Notes: generated by a model from the sequence alone, not told the origin. Shown: positions 35,474 to 44,540, numbered from the stretch's first letter. The stretch: DNA of 64,000 bases from Atopobium massiliense (GCA_900343135.1 OPYK01000010.1:1-64000), one strand, 5' to 3'. Numbers and translations are program-made.

Positions 35474-37849
35474 ATGAGTACATCAACCAACACGCAAACC
35501 GACATGGCACAAGCCACCGTGTCAACCACTACCAACACGTCCGCCAACGCCCGTGACATTACACCCGAAAGCGCAGCTACCGTAGCTACCGCAGCGCCTA
35601 CCGTCGATACCGCCGCTATCGCTGCAGCTACAGATACAGCTGCACGCGACGCCTCATACATTTCGCTCAACGCGCTTACACGCTTTAAGACGCCCGACGG
35701 CCGTTTTAACTTTTCTGCAGATAAAGAGGCGTGCAAGCGCTATATCGAGCAAGAAATTATGCCGCGTATTATGCACTTTGAAAGCCTGCCAGCGCGCCTT
35801 GCGTACATGGTGCAGCACAACTATTACGACCACACTGTTATAAATGCATATAGTACGCCATTTATCCAAAAATTGTACGCCATTGCAGCCGAGGAGCATT
35901 TTGAATTTACGAGCCTTATGGGTGCGATGAAGTTTTACATTGCGTATGCGCTGCACACCGATGATGGCGCGCAGATTTTGGAGCAATTTGAAGACCGCGT
36001 GGTTATGTGCGCAATGTTTTTGGCGAACGGCAATGAAGAGCTTGCAAAACAGCTGGTTAAAGACATGATGGCGAATCGTTTTCAGCCAGCAACGCCCACC
36101 TTTTTGAACGCGGGCAAAAAGCGTCGTGGCGAATACATTTCGTGCTATTTGCTTCGCGTTGAAGACACCATGGAATCTATCGCACGCGGTATTAGCACCA
36201 GTTTGCAGCTTTCAAAGCGCGGGGGTGGTGTAGCGCTGTGCCTTACCAACCTGCGCGAAACAGCCGCGCCCATCAAGGGGTTTGAAAACCAGGCAAGCGG
36301 CGTTGTGCCCGTCATGAAGCTGCTCGAGGACACGTTTTCGTATGCAAACCAGCTTGGCCAGCGTCAGGGTGCCGGAGCTGTGTATTTGCATGCGCATCAC
36401 CCCGACATTATGCGTTTTTTGGATACAAAGCGCGAAAATGCCGACGAAAAAGTGCGCATTAAGTCGCTCAGTTTGGGTGTTGTTATCCCCGATGTAACGT
36501 TTCGTCTTGCTCAACAAAATAAGGATATGGCGCTTTTTTCGCCTTACGATGTAAAGCGCGAGTACAATGTGGCGCTATCCGATTTGTCGGTGAGCGAAAA
36601 GTACGACGAGCTGTGTGCCAACCCCCGCATTCACAAAACGTACATAAGCGCGCGTAAGTTTTTCCAAACCATTGCTGAGCTGCAGTTTGAGTCGGGCTAT
36701 CCCTACATTATGTTTGAAGACACCGTTAACTATTGCAACCCGCACAAGCGTGCCGGCCGTATTGTGATGTCTAATTTGTGCTCCGAGATTGCGCAGGTAT
36801 CAACCCCGTCTTCGTACACCGAAGATTTAAGCTTTACGCACGTGGGCGTTGACGTGTGCTGCAATTTAGGCTCAATTAATATTGCCCGCGCTATGGACGA
36901 CGCGCCGCACTTTGGCAGTCTTGTTCGCCACGCCATTTTTGCCCTCGATAGGGTGAGCCGCTCTTCCGATTTGGCGTGCGCGCCTTCGGTTAAAAAAGGC
37001 AACAATCTTAACCATGCCGTTGGGCTTGGTGCAATGAACCTGCACGGCTTTTTGGCAACGCACCACATCTATTACAACTCGCCCGAGGCGGTAGACTTTG
37101 TGGACATGTTTTTCTATGCCATGGCCTACCACGCGTTTAGCGCATCGTGCGACCTCGCGCAAACCTACGGGTCGTTTAGCGAGTTTTCCAACTCGGAGTA
37201 TGCCGATGGCAGCTATTTCGATAAGTACACAGGTGCCGACACAGCTCCTTCAACACCTCGTGTACGTGCGCTTTTAGCTGAGCTTGGCCTTACGCTTCCA
37301 ACTCGTGACGATTGGGTTTCTTTGGTCGAAAAAATCAAGGTCCGCGGGCTTGCCAATGCGCACCTTATGGCTGTTGCTCCTACGGGTTCGATTAGCTATC
37401 TTTCGAGCTGCACGCCTAGTTTACAGCCTGTAGTAAGCGCTGTTGAAACACGTAAAGAGGGCAAAATCGGCCGCGTGTACGTTCCCGCCTACAACATTAC
37501 CAATGACAACTATCGCTATTATCAAGATGGTGCATATGAAGTGGGCTACCAAGCCATTATTAACATTGTTGCCGCGGCGCAAAAGCACGTTGACCAGGCA
37601 ATTTCGCTTACGCTGTTTATGACGTCGCAGGCCACAACGCGCGATTTAAACAAGGCGTACATTTACGCGTTTAAAAAGCGGTGTAAATCAATTTATTACG
37701 TGCGCATTCGTCAGGATGTGCTTGAAGGCAGCGAGCATCTCGAAAACGACGAAGTTATTGCAGGCAGTGCTGATGGCGCAGCTGGTAATAGTTCGAGCGG
37801 GAACTTTGTGTGCACGGGTTCGAGTGAGTGTCAGGTGTGCATGATTTAG
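35474..37849 (+). CDS. nrdE: Ribonucleotide reductase catalytic subunit (class Ib/Ie R1)
   Basis: A 791-residue R1 subunit reducing ribonucleoside diphosphates. The substrate site shows YISCYLL (active Cys), the NPHKRAGRIVMSNLCSEI block with Asn-x-Cys-x-Glu, PTGSISYLSSC, the radical-path tyrosines in CKSIYYVRIRQ and the C-terminal CQVCMI redox pair for glutaredoxin/thioredoxin. No N-terminal ATP-cone, as usual for NrdE. The first ~60 residues are an unusual Thr/Ala-rich low-complexity extension before YISLNALTRFK, where NrdE homologues normally begin. AGGAACG lies before the ATG. A large inverted repeat follows the stop. Confidence 0.95.
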   Translation: MSTSTNTQTDMAQATVSTTTNTSANARDITPESAATVATAAPTVDTAAIAAATDTAARDASYISLNALTRFKTPDGRFNFSADKEACKRYIEQEIMPRIMHFESLPARLAYMVQHNYYDHTVINAYSTPFIQKLYAIAAEEHFEFTSLMGAMKFYIAYALHTDDGAQILEQFEDRVVMCAMFLANGNEELAKQLVKDMMANRFQPATPTFLNAGKKRRGEYISCYLLRVEDTMESIARGISTSLQLSKRGGGVALCLTNLRETAAPIKGFENQASGVVPVMKLLEDTFSYANQLGQRQGAGAVYLHAHHPDIMRFLDTKRENADEKVRIKSLSLGVVIPDVTFRLAQQNKDMALFSPYDVKREYNVALSDLSVSEKYDELCANPRIHKTYISARKFFQTIAELQFESGYPYIMFEDTVNYCNPHKRAGRIVMSNLCSEIAQVSTPSSYTEDLSFTHVGVDVCCNLGSINIARAMDDAPHFGSLVRHAIFALDRVSRSSDLACAPSVKKGNNLNHAVGLGAMNLHGFLATHHIYYNSPEAVDFVDMFFYAMAYHAFSASCDLAQTYGSFSEFSNSEYADGSYFDKYTGADTAPSTPRVRALLAELGLTLPTRDDWVSLVEKIKVRGLANAHLMAVAPTGSISYLSSCTPSLQPVVSAVETRKEGKIGRVYVPAYNITNDNYRYYQDGAYEVGYQAIINIVAAAQKHVDQAISLTLFMTSQATTRDLNKAYIYAFKKRCKSIYYVRIRQDVLEGSEHLENDEVIAGSADGAAGNSSSGNFVCTGSSECQVCMI

Positions 37850-37862
37850 CCTGGTAATTAAT

Positions 37863-37907
37863 GCACATGCCGCGCGTGGCCAGCTTTGTGCTGCGCGTGG
37901 CATGTGC
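37863..37907 (+). terminator. Inverted repeat after nrdE
   Basis: GCACATGCC at 37863-37871 pairs with GGCATGTGC at 37899-37907; the internal sequence CAGctttgtgCTG can extend the fold. There is no T-run, so it may stabilise the mRNA 3' end rather than terminate by itself. Confidence 0.45.
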
Positions 37908-37963
37908 CCTGGCCGTGTTACCCTGGCTCAGGGGGCGCGCCGCGCGTAAAACCTACCTTCCGC

Positions 37964-38008
37964 AACATGTACGCACGTAACATGTACGCACGTACCATTT
38001 ACGCACGT
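37964..38008. repeat. Three 15-bp tandem repeats at the DeoR gene end
   Basis: AACATGTACGCACGT occurs at 37964-37978 and 37979-37993, with a two-mismatch copy (ACCATTTACGCACGT) at 37994-38008. The last copy supplies the stop and final codons of the DeoR-family gene on the minus strand. Confidence 0.9.
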
Positions 38009-38859
38009 AACACGGGCGTTCCTGTTTGTTGCAGGCGCATCAGCACGTCGGCATCTTTGCAATCGGTAATAACGGCAGAAAAATCGGTAATGCTCGCAAA
38101 ACGATAACTCATTTTTCTGGTAAATTTCTCTTTATTTGCAAGCAAAAATGTATATGAAGCATTATGAATAACTTTTTCTTTTACCGAGCCACTGTCTATA
38201 TCGCCCGCAGTAACCGCCATGGTTTCGAGGTTAATTGCTCCGGCACCAATAAACGCTTTGGCAAACAACAGGGGTTCTAGCAGGCTAATTGTTTCGGAGC
38301 CAACAAATCCGTTAAGTGCAATGTTCAAAAAGCCGCCCGTTGCCAGCGTAGTAATGTGCGGCGCGTTTGCCAAAATTTTAAGCACGTCAAGCATGTTGGT
38401 GGTAACAATCGCGCGCTTGTTGCCTTGTGCTAAAAGCGTTGCAATTTCAATATTGGTACGTGATAGGTCGAGAAACACCGAATCCCCGTCGTTTATCTCA
38501 AAATACGCGCGCCGTGCAACTGCACGTATTCCTTCTGTTTGGTCGTCCTCAACGCACTCATCATCAGTGTCTTCATGCGCATCTTGTGGCTCTAGGGGAA
38601 GCGCCTCGGTAAGTGAAGGTATTGGCTCGAGGTTTGATATATGGTGCTCGGCAAGATACGACGTTACGCGCTCGGTATCTTCGCTAATAAGCGCGCCACC
38701 ATACACGCGTTTGCATAAACCCATATGTGCCAAATGCTGCAGATCTTTTCGGATGCTATCAACACTTACCTGGTATTTTTCGGCAAGAGTGTCCACCTCT
38801 ACACGTCCGCGTGTATAGAGGATGCGCAGTATATCAACGTGACGTTCTTGTCGAAACAA
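37999..38859 (-). CDS. DeoR/GlpR-family sugar-phosphate-responsive regulator
   Basis: A ~286-residue repressor. N-terminal winged helix-turn-helix (ERHVDILRILYTRGRVEVDTLAEKYQVSVDSIRKDLQHL...CKRVYGGAL) is the DeoR signature. The C-terminal DeoRC effector domain (DGDSVFLDLSRTNIEIATLL, IVTTNMLDVLKIL, GFVGSETISLL, AFIGAGAINLE, LLANKEKF) binds phosphorylated sugars. An acidic insert (~85-105) separates the two. The TTG at 38859 is preferred: AAAGGAG lies five bases upstream and the protein then begins at the usual place; the ATG at 38874 is the alternative. It is divergent from the PTS-transketolase-deoC cluster, which it very probably controls. Confidence 0.87.
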   Translation of the reverse strand: MFRQERHVDILRILYTRGRVEVDTLAEKYQVSVDSIRKDLQHLAHMGLCKRVYGGALISEDTERVTSYLAEHHISNLEPIPSLTEALPLEPQDAHEDTDDECVEDDQTEGIRAVARRAYFEINDGDSVFLDLSRTNIEIATLLAQGNKRAIVTTNMLDVLKILANAPHITTLATGGFLNIALNGFVGSETISLLEPLLFAKAFIGAGAINLETMAVTAGDIDSGSVKEKVIHNASYTFLLANKEKFTRKMSYRFASITDFSAVITDCKDADVLMRLQQTGTPVLRA

Positions 38860-39193
38860 ACCAACTCCTTTCATTACCCTTATTGTAATGTACTTGCTCA
38901 TCATACAAGGCATATGCACGTGTTTTACAACTAAATTGGATAACTAGATTGAATATACAAACGTGGCATGCGGCTTAAAGCATGCCCTGCATTCAACCGT
39001 TCAGCCCATAAACAGGAACAAACAATAAAAAAATGTGGCAATTTTACGGAAATACTGATAAACTACACAGTGTGGCGCGGGTTTGTGCACCCGTATGCGT
39101 GCAACGCAAGCTGCAAAAACCTGCAGCAACCTGCATGTACGAGGGGCACCATAAACCAACCAATCGTAGATGCTACATCGATAGGAGTGTTAT
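38860..39193. promoter_or_regulatory. Divergent control region of DeoR gene and PTS cluster
   Basis: This 330-base gap should contain both promoters and the DeoR operators. Visible elements: an inverted repeat GGCATGC-GGCTTAAA-GCATGCC at 38965-38986, and an AT-rich stretch 39020-39070 with TTTTACGG...GATAAACT as a possible plus-strand promoter. The IIA gene ribosome site is TAGGAG at 39180-39185. No obvious catabolite-response element. Confidence 0.45.
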
Positions 39194-39643
39194 ATGACGA
39201 TGGAAGATATGCTCAGTCTTACCAATATTTGCATTGTTGATGCATGTAAAGACTGGCAGGACGCGGTGCATGTTGCTGTGCAGCCGCTGGTAAACGGTGG
39301 TTTTGTCACGCCTGCGTATATCGACGGGATTATCGAAAATACGCATAAGTTCGGGTCGTATTTTGTGCTAGCTCCCAACCTGGCGCTTCTTCACGCGCGC
39401 CCCGAGCAAGGTGTTATACATCAGCAGCTTGCCGTGTGTGTGGTGCGTAAGGGCGTTGTGTTTAAGGAGGGCGACGATCCGGTGTCCGTGCTCGTAACGC
39501 TTGCAGCGGAAAATCCAAACGACCATATCGATGTTATGCGCACTATTGCAACTCTGTTTGCCGATCCTGCCAACATCGAAGCGGTGGCGAAGGCTCCTGA
39601 CGTGCAAGCCGTCTACGATTTATTTGTTCGTGCTCCTCAATAA
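39194..39643 (+). CDS. PTS IIA component, ascorbate/SgaA-like
   Basis: A 149-residue PTS EIIA of the mannitol/fructose-type fold, most like UlaC/SgaA. The phosphorylatable His is in APNLALLHARPEQGV, matching the APxVALPHARPxxGV family pattern. It receives phosphate from HPr and passes it to the IIB Cys encoded at 41.3 kb. TAGGAG precedes the ATG. First gene of the cluster, 26 bases ahead of the IIC ATG. Confidence 0.9.
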   Translation: MTMEDMLSLTNICIVDACKDWQDAVHVAVQPLVNGGFVTPAYIDGIIENTHKFGSYFVLAPNLALLHARPEQGVIHQQLAVCVVRKGVVFKEGDDPVSVLVTLAAENPNDHIDVMRTIATLFADPANIEAVAKAPDVQAVYDLFVRAPQ

Positions 39644-39669
39644 GGGTGCACAGAAGAAAGGGGTGTGTG

Positions 39670-41098
39670 ATGGCTATTCTCGACGCCAGCTATTTTGGTT
39701 GGATTGCTTGCGTGCCTTGGTTTGGCGCTGCAAGGGAAACCTATCGAGGATATTATCAAGGGAACGCTTAAAACCATCGTTGGTTTTCTTGTTTTGGGCG
39801 CTGGTGCTGGATTCTTGCTTAGCAGCTCGCTTAATGCGTTTGGCCAGGTATTTAACTATGCGTTTAACATGCAAGGCGTTGTGCCAAATAACGAAGCCGT
39901 TGTTGCAGACGCGCTCAAGAACTTTGGTGTAAGCTCGGCAATTATTATGGCTGTTGGTATGGTGCTTAACATCGTGCTCGCACGTTTTTCGCGCATGCGG
40001 TACATCTTCCTTACCGGTCACCACACGCTGTACATGGCATGCATGATTGCTGTTATTTTGGGTGGAGCCGGCCATCTTGAAGGCTGGATGCTCTATCTTG
40101 CCGGCGGCTGCTTGCTTGCATTTATCATGGTTCTATCTCCTGCATACTGCCAGGTAACCTTCCGCAAAGTAACAGGTAGCAACGCCGTTGCTTTGGGTCA
40201 CTTGGGTGGTCTTGGCTACTGGGCTGCAGGTATGGTTGGTCGTCTTTTTGCAAACGACCCCAAGCGTCAAAGCACCGAGGAAATCAATTTCCCCAAGCGC
40301 CTCATTTTCCTGCGCGACACAACGGTTTCCATTGGTCTTACCATGGCATTTTTGTTCATCGTGGTAACGGGTATTGCCGTTGGCCGTGGTTTGCTGGTAG
40401 AAGGTCCTGCACTCTTTGCTGCCGACCCTGCTGCATTCCAAGCACAATTTGGTGCCCTTAAAGACCTTATGAACATTGGCTCCGAAACTAAAGTTAACTG
40501 GTTTGTATGGGCGCTTACCGGCGGTTTGGCATTTGCCGGTGGCGTTTACATTATCTTGAGTGGTGTACGTTTAATTATTGGCGAAATCGTGCCTGCATTT
40601 AAAGGTATTGCCGACAAGCTTGTTCCTGGCGCAAAGCCTGCACTCGACTGCCCTGTTGCCTTTACCTACGCTCCAAACGCGGTTACCATCGGCTTTTTGA
40701 GCTCGTTTGTAGGCGGCATTGTTGGTTTGTTTGTACTGGGTGGCATTAACGCTGCGCTTCCTGTTGCACTTATTCTTCCTGGTGTTGTACCTCACTTCTT
40801 CTGTGGTGCAACCGCAGGTGTATTTGGTAATGCCGAAGGTGGTATTAAAGGCTGCGTAGCTGGTGCGTTTGTACACGGTTTGCTTATTACGTTCTTGCCT
40901 GCAATTTGCATGCCTGTATTTAATGCGCTCGGTTATTCTGGTGCAACCTTCTCCGATGCCGACTTCTCGTGGATGGGTATTGTATTTGGCAACGTTATTA
41001 ATTTTGCAAACGGCACGCTGCTTATGCTGGTATGCGTTGTTGTATACCTTATCCCCATTATTTATAACTTCGTTGCACCTAAAAAAGAGGAAGCATAA
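39670..41098 (+). pseudogene. PTS IIC component, UlaA/SgaT family, apparent 5' frameshift
   Basis: An ascorbate-type PTS permease of about 475 residues with ~11 membrane segments (IIKGTLKTIVGFLVLGAGAGFLL, FLTGHHTLYMACMIAVIL, FAPNAVTIGF-type YAPNAVTIGF, PHFFCGATAGVFGN). The only start with a strong ribosome site (AAAGGGG) is the ATG at 39670, but its frame (MAILDASYFG) ends early; the permease frame begins after a TGA at 39668-39670 and reads WLFSTPAILVGLLACLG. Family members read ..L-S-TPAILVGL.., so adding two bases near 39679-39682 (CTCTCG instead of CTCG) restores MAILSTPAILVG. This is a real 2-bp slip, a sequence error, or initiation at the TTG at 39695, which has no ribosome site. The rest of the gene is intact and normal. 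Confidence 0.8.
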
Positions 41099-41160
41099 CA
41101 CGAGGTTATCGACGGGTGCTATGCGTGCAACGCTGTCGCGTTAACACCTTTTGTACGTGC

Positions 41161-41194
41161 AAAAAGCCGGCGCGTCAACTGCGTCGGCTTTTTT
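41161..41194 (+). terminator. Intra-cluster terminator between IIC and IIB
   Basis: AAAAAGCCGGCGC at 41161-41173 pairs with GCGTCGGCTTTTT (41180-41192, one G-T pair), followed by a T-run to 41194. It lies ~60 bases after IIC and 115 bases before IIB, so IIB and the genes after it may be partly attenuated or have their own promoter. Confidence 0.85.
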
Positions 41195-41308
41195 ATACGC
41201 TCGCCGAAAATTTTGCACGCCGCTGCATGAATATGTGCTAGCAGTAGTAAACTTTATGACATGGGTGTTCCATAGTGCACCACCAACACATTTATCAAAG
41301 GAGATACA

Positions 41309-41596
41309 ATGAGTGTACGTAAAATTTTGTGCTGTTGCGGCTCCGGTTTGGGTTCTAGCCTTATCGTTCACATGAACGCCGAAGACGTTGTTAAAAAGCT
41401 TGGTCACCCAGAAATTGAGGTAGACCACACCACCATTTCCGACATCAACCCATCAGCTGCCGATTTATTTGTTGTTGGCAACGATCTTAAAGACTTTATT
41501 ACCAATGTAGACGACGACCGCAAAGTTGTGTTGGTTAATATTCTCGACAAAGCAGAGCTTGAAGCAAAACTTACCGACGCTATTGAGTCGCACTAA
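41309..41596 (+). CDS. PTS IIB component, ascorbate/SgaB-like
   Basis: A 95-residue PTS EIIB of the lactose/ascorbate type. The phosphocysteine loop is ILCCCGSGLGSSLIV. It takes phosphate from the IIA His and transfers it to the substrate entering through IIC. AAGGAG precedes the ATG. The three PTS parts are separate polypeptides, as in the ula system. Confidence 0.92.
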   Translation: MSVRKILCCCGSGLGSSLIVHMNAEDVVKKLGHPEIEVDHTTISDINPSAADLFVVGNDLKDFITNVDDDRKVVLVNILDKAELEAKLTDAIESH

Positions 41597-41860
41597 TCAG
41601 CCGTTTGTGTATACCAGCTGTTAGTTTATAGAGCGTGCCGTAGAGTAACCATCAGGTTTAATGTAACTACCAGGTGGTTTTGCGTTTTTTTGCGTAAATT
41701 ACCGTGCGGTTAGCTCGTCTTGCGTACATGCGGGTATAGTAACTATGTGTACAGGTTTGCGCACGTAATTGTGCAGTGTAATGCAGCTCGTGTGCCCTGT
41801 ACTCATACTCGTTGTTGCGTGCTTATGCACAAAAGAATTGGTACAAGTAAGGAGTAATTG
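41597..41860. other. Spacer between IIB and transketolase
   Basis: A 264-base gap, long for an operon. No strong terminator; ACCAGGTGGT (41668-41677) is a short inverted repeat followed by T-rich sequence. An internal promoter for the transketolase genes is plausible but no hexamer pair is convincing. The downstream ribosome site is AAGGAG at about 41849. Confidence 0.4.
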
Positions 41861-42817
41861 GTGGAAAAACAAGAGTTGAAACAGGTTGAGCTTCTTGCCA
41901 CGAAGCTGCGCCGTGATGTTCTTGCCATGCTGCAAAAGCGTGGATATGGCCACGTTGGTGGATCGCTTTCTTTGGCAGATTTATATGCTGTGTTGTATAC
42001 CAAGCACCTTCGTCATCGTAGCGATAACCCTACATGGGATGGTCGCGACCGTATTGTGTTGTCCAAAGGGCATGCAGGTCCGGTTATGTATTCGTGCCTT
42101 GCAGAAGAAGGTTATTTTCCTGGAGAATGGCTCTTTACGCTTAACGATGGCGGTACGCGTTTGCCATCGCACACCGACCGCTTAAAAACACCTGGTGTTG
42201 ATGCAACAACAGGTTCGCTTGGTCAGGGAACATCGGTTGCCGCAGGTATTGCCTATGCACTGCACCTGCAGCATAAAGACAACTACACCTATCTTATTGT
42301 GGGTGATGGCGAGCTTAACGAAGGTCAGTGCTGGGAAGCGTTTGAGTTTATTGCAGCTCACCGCCTTAGTAATTGCATTGTTTTTATCGACAACAACAAA
42401 AAGCAGCTCGATGGTAGCTGCGAAGACATTTTGTACCCGTTTGATTACACCGAAAAAATGAAGGCGTTTGGTTTTATGGCGCAATGTGTAAATGGTCAGG
42501 ATGCCGAGGCACTCGACTGCGCCATTCAACGTGCAAAAGACAATAAATCGTCGGCGAATGCTATTGTGCTCGACACCATTAAGGGCGCTGGCATTCCATA
42601 TTTTGAAAATGCCGAAATGAACCACTCAATGAAGTGGAACAACGACGAAATTAATGCTGCCACCGATGAGGCGATTGCAGGGTTTGACCAGCGCATTGCT
42701 GCTCTTGCGTTTGAGCTTAACGGACAGTCAAAGGCATGTCCATGTTCTGGTGATGATGATACACAGGCACGTGCATGCACCGCACGCATTCAATGTGATG
42801 AAGGAGGCGAGGCATAA
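41861..42817 (+). CDS. Transketolase, N-terminal (thiamine-pyrophosphate) subunit
   Basis: A 318-residue split transketolase N subunit. The TPP-binding domain shows GHVGGSLSLADLYAVLY, KGHAGPVMYSCLAEEGYF, the GSLGQGTSVAAGIA block and the metal/TPP motif GDGELNEGQCWEAFEFIAAHRLSNCIVFIDNN. Together with the next gene it forms a full enzyme moving two-carbon units between ketoses and aldoses. The GTG at 41861 follows AAGGAG by six bases; TTG at 41858 is in frame but too close. Ends in a 1-base overlap with the C subunit gene. The last ~20 residues are Cys/Arg-rich and extra. Confidence 0.95.
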   Translation: MEKQELKQVELLATKLRRDVLAMLQKRGYGHVGGSLSLADLYAVLYTKHLRHRSDNPTWDGRDRIVLSKGHAGPVMYSCLAEEGYFPGEWLFTLNDGGTRLPSHTDRLKTPGVDATTGSLGQGTSVAAGIAYALHLQHKDNYTYLIVGDGELNEGQCWEAFEFIAAHRLSNCIVFIDNNKKQLDGSCEDILYPFDYTEKMKAFGFMAQCVNGQDAEALDCAIQRAKDNKSSANAIVLDTIKGAGIPYFENAEMNHSMKWNNDEINAATDEAIAGFDQRIAALAFELNGQSKACPCSGDDDTQARACTARIQCDEGGEA

Positions 42818-43776
42818 TGGCTACTCGTGCACACGATTTTGGCGCAAAAGGCACAGCCTATCGCGACGCCGTTGTACATACCCTGCTTGAGCTTATGGAA
42901 CATAACGATAAAGTGTTATGTTTGGATGCCGACTTGGGCGGCGCAAGCGGTACTCTTGCCATTGCCAAACAACGTCCTTCTCAATTTATCGATTTGGGTA
43001 TTGCCGAGCAAAACATGATGGGCATGGCTGCAGGTATGAGCTCAGAAGGCTACATTCCGTTTTGTCACACCTTTGGACCGTTTGCTACACGCCGCTGCTT
43101 CGACCAAATTTTCCTTGCTGGCGGCTATTCGCACAACACAATTAATATTTGGGGCTCCGACCCTGGCTTTACCGCAGGAGCAAACGGTGGTACCCACACT
43201 ACCTGGGAAGATGTTGCGCTCATGCGCATGATTCCTCAAAGCGTAGTAGTAGATGCTGCAGATGCCGTTCAAATGGCGTGGATTCTTAAAGAATTTGCAT
43301 CGCGCCCCGGTGTTAACTATGTGCGCAGTGGTCGTAAAGACGCCTATAAAATTTATGAAGAGGGCTCAACCTTTGAGCTTGGCCGCGGCACAATTTTGCG
43401 TGAGGGCACCGATGTGCTCATCGTTTCGGCAGGTCAGCTTCTTAAAGATGCTATGGACGCAGCAAACACGCTTGCAGATGAGGGTGTTTCGGTAGAGCTT
43501 ATTGATATGTTTTGTATAAAACCATTCGATACCGAGCTGCTCTTATCTGAAGCCGCAGGTAAAAAGGCTGTTGTGACGTTTGAAAACCACAGCATTGAAG
43601 GCGGGCTTGGAAGCATTTGTGCAGAAACGCTCATGGAAGCGGGTGTACATGTACCCTTTAAGCGTCATGGCGTATACGAAGAGTTTGGCCAGGTAGGTAC
43701 TGCATCGTGGCTGCAAGCTGCGTTCCACCTTACTAGCGACGATTTGGTACACACCGTTCACACGCTGCTTGCGTAA
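42817..43776 (+). CDS. Transketolase, C-terminal (pyrimidine-binding) subunit
   Basis: A 319-residue split transketolase C subunit. The pyrimidine domain carries the catalytic Glu in DLGIAEQNMMGMAAGMSSEGYIPFCHTFGPF, followed by the FDQI and NVWGSD-type blocks and the C-terminal domain VVTFENHSIEGGLGSICAETL. ATG overlaps the upstream TAA (TAATG), so the subunits are co-translated. A terminator follows 46 bases after the stop. Confidence 0.95.
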   Translation: MATRAHDFGAKGTAYRDAVVHTLLELMEHNDKVLCLDADLGGASGTLAIAKQRPSQFIDLGIAEQNMMGMAAGMSSEGYIPFCHTFGPFATRRCFDQIFLAGGYSHNTINIWGSDPGFTAGANGGTHTTWEDVALMRMIPQSVVVDAADAVQMAWILKEFASRPGVNYVRSGRKDAYKIYEEGSTFELGRGTILREGTDVLIVSAGQLLKDAMDAANTLADEGVSVELIDMFCIKPFDTELLLSEAAGKKAVVTFENHSIEGGLGSICAETLMEAGVHVPFKRHGVYEEFGQVGTASWLQAAFHLTSDDLVHTVHTLLA

Positions 43777-43821
43777 AGCTCTGCGCGGCTCAGCTGCTCT
43801 AGCTGCGAATTAGCATGTTGT

Positions 43822-43861
43822 AAAACCATCTACGCGCTATCTGCTCCGTAGATGGTTTTTT
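43822..43861 (+). terminator. Terminator or attenuator before deoC
   Basis: AAAACCATCTACG (43822-43834) pairs perfectly with CGTAGATGGTTTT (43847-43859), loop 12, with continuing T. It lies between the transketolase genes and deoC, whose ribosome site follows almost at once, so deoC expression depends on read-through or conditional termination. Confidence 0.88.
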
Positions 43862-43886
43862 ATACGTTTTAACAAAAGGAGTTGCT

Positions 43887-44528
43887 ATGAAACCACTTTC
43901 TGCGTACATCGACCACACAAATCTTAAGCAAAACGCTACCGCACACGACATTAAAACGCTGTGCGAAGAGGCAGCAGCTCATGGCTTTAAAACGGTTGCC
44001 ATTAACAGCTACTGGACTCGCCATGCTGCCGCGTGGCTTGCGGGCACGAATGTGGGCATAACCACATGTATTGGTTTTCCTTTAGGGGCTTCGAGTAGCG
44101 CTGCTAAGGCGTTTGAAGCGCACCAGGCAGTGCTTGATGGTACCAGCGAAATCGATATGGTAATTAATGTGAGCGAGCTTGTAGCAGGCAATTATGATGC
44201 GTGCACAGCCGACATTAAAGCTGTGGTTGATGCTGCAGATGGTGTGCCCGTTAAAGTAATTCTTGAGTGCTGCTTGCTTGATGATGAGCATATTGTTGCT
44301 GGGTGTGAGTGTGCTCTACGTGCAGGTGCAGCGTTTGTTAAAACTTCAACGGGCTTTTCTTCTGCGGGTGCAACCGTACACGATGTGGCTCTTATGCGCA
44401 AAACAGTTGGATCGCGCTGCAAGGTTAAAGCGGCAGGCGGTATACACACTCGTGACGAAGCGCTTGCCATGATAGAGGCAGGTGCCGACCGCATTGGTGC
44501 TAGCGCTTCTATCGCAATATGCGCGTAG
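43887..44528 (+). CDS. deoC: Deoxyribose-phosphate aldolase
   Basis: A 213-residue class I aldolase splitting 2-deoxyribose 5-phosphate into glyceraldehyde 3-phosphate and acetaldehyde. YIDHTNLKQNAT begins the barrel, the Schiff-base Lys is in FVKTSTGF and the second lysine region is KAAGGIHT; EIDMVINVSEL and VKVILECCLL are conserved strands. AAAAGGAG precedes the ATG. It is the last gene of the PTS-transketolase cluster and converges on lemA. Confidence 0.96.
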   Translation: MKPLSAYIDHTNLKQNATAHDIKTLCEEAAAHGFKTVAINSYWTRHAAAWLAGTNVGITTCIGFPLGASSSAAKAFEAHQAVLDGTSEIDMVINVSELVAGNYDACTADIKAVVDAADGVPVKVILECCLLDDEHIVAGCECALRAGAAFVKTSTGFSSAGATVHDVALMRKTVGSRCKVKAAGGIHTRDEALAMIEAGADRIGASASIAICA

Positions 44529-44540
44529 CACCAACACAAG

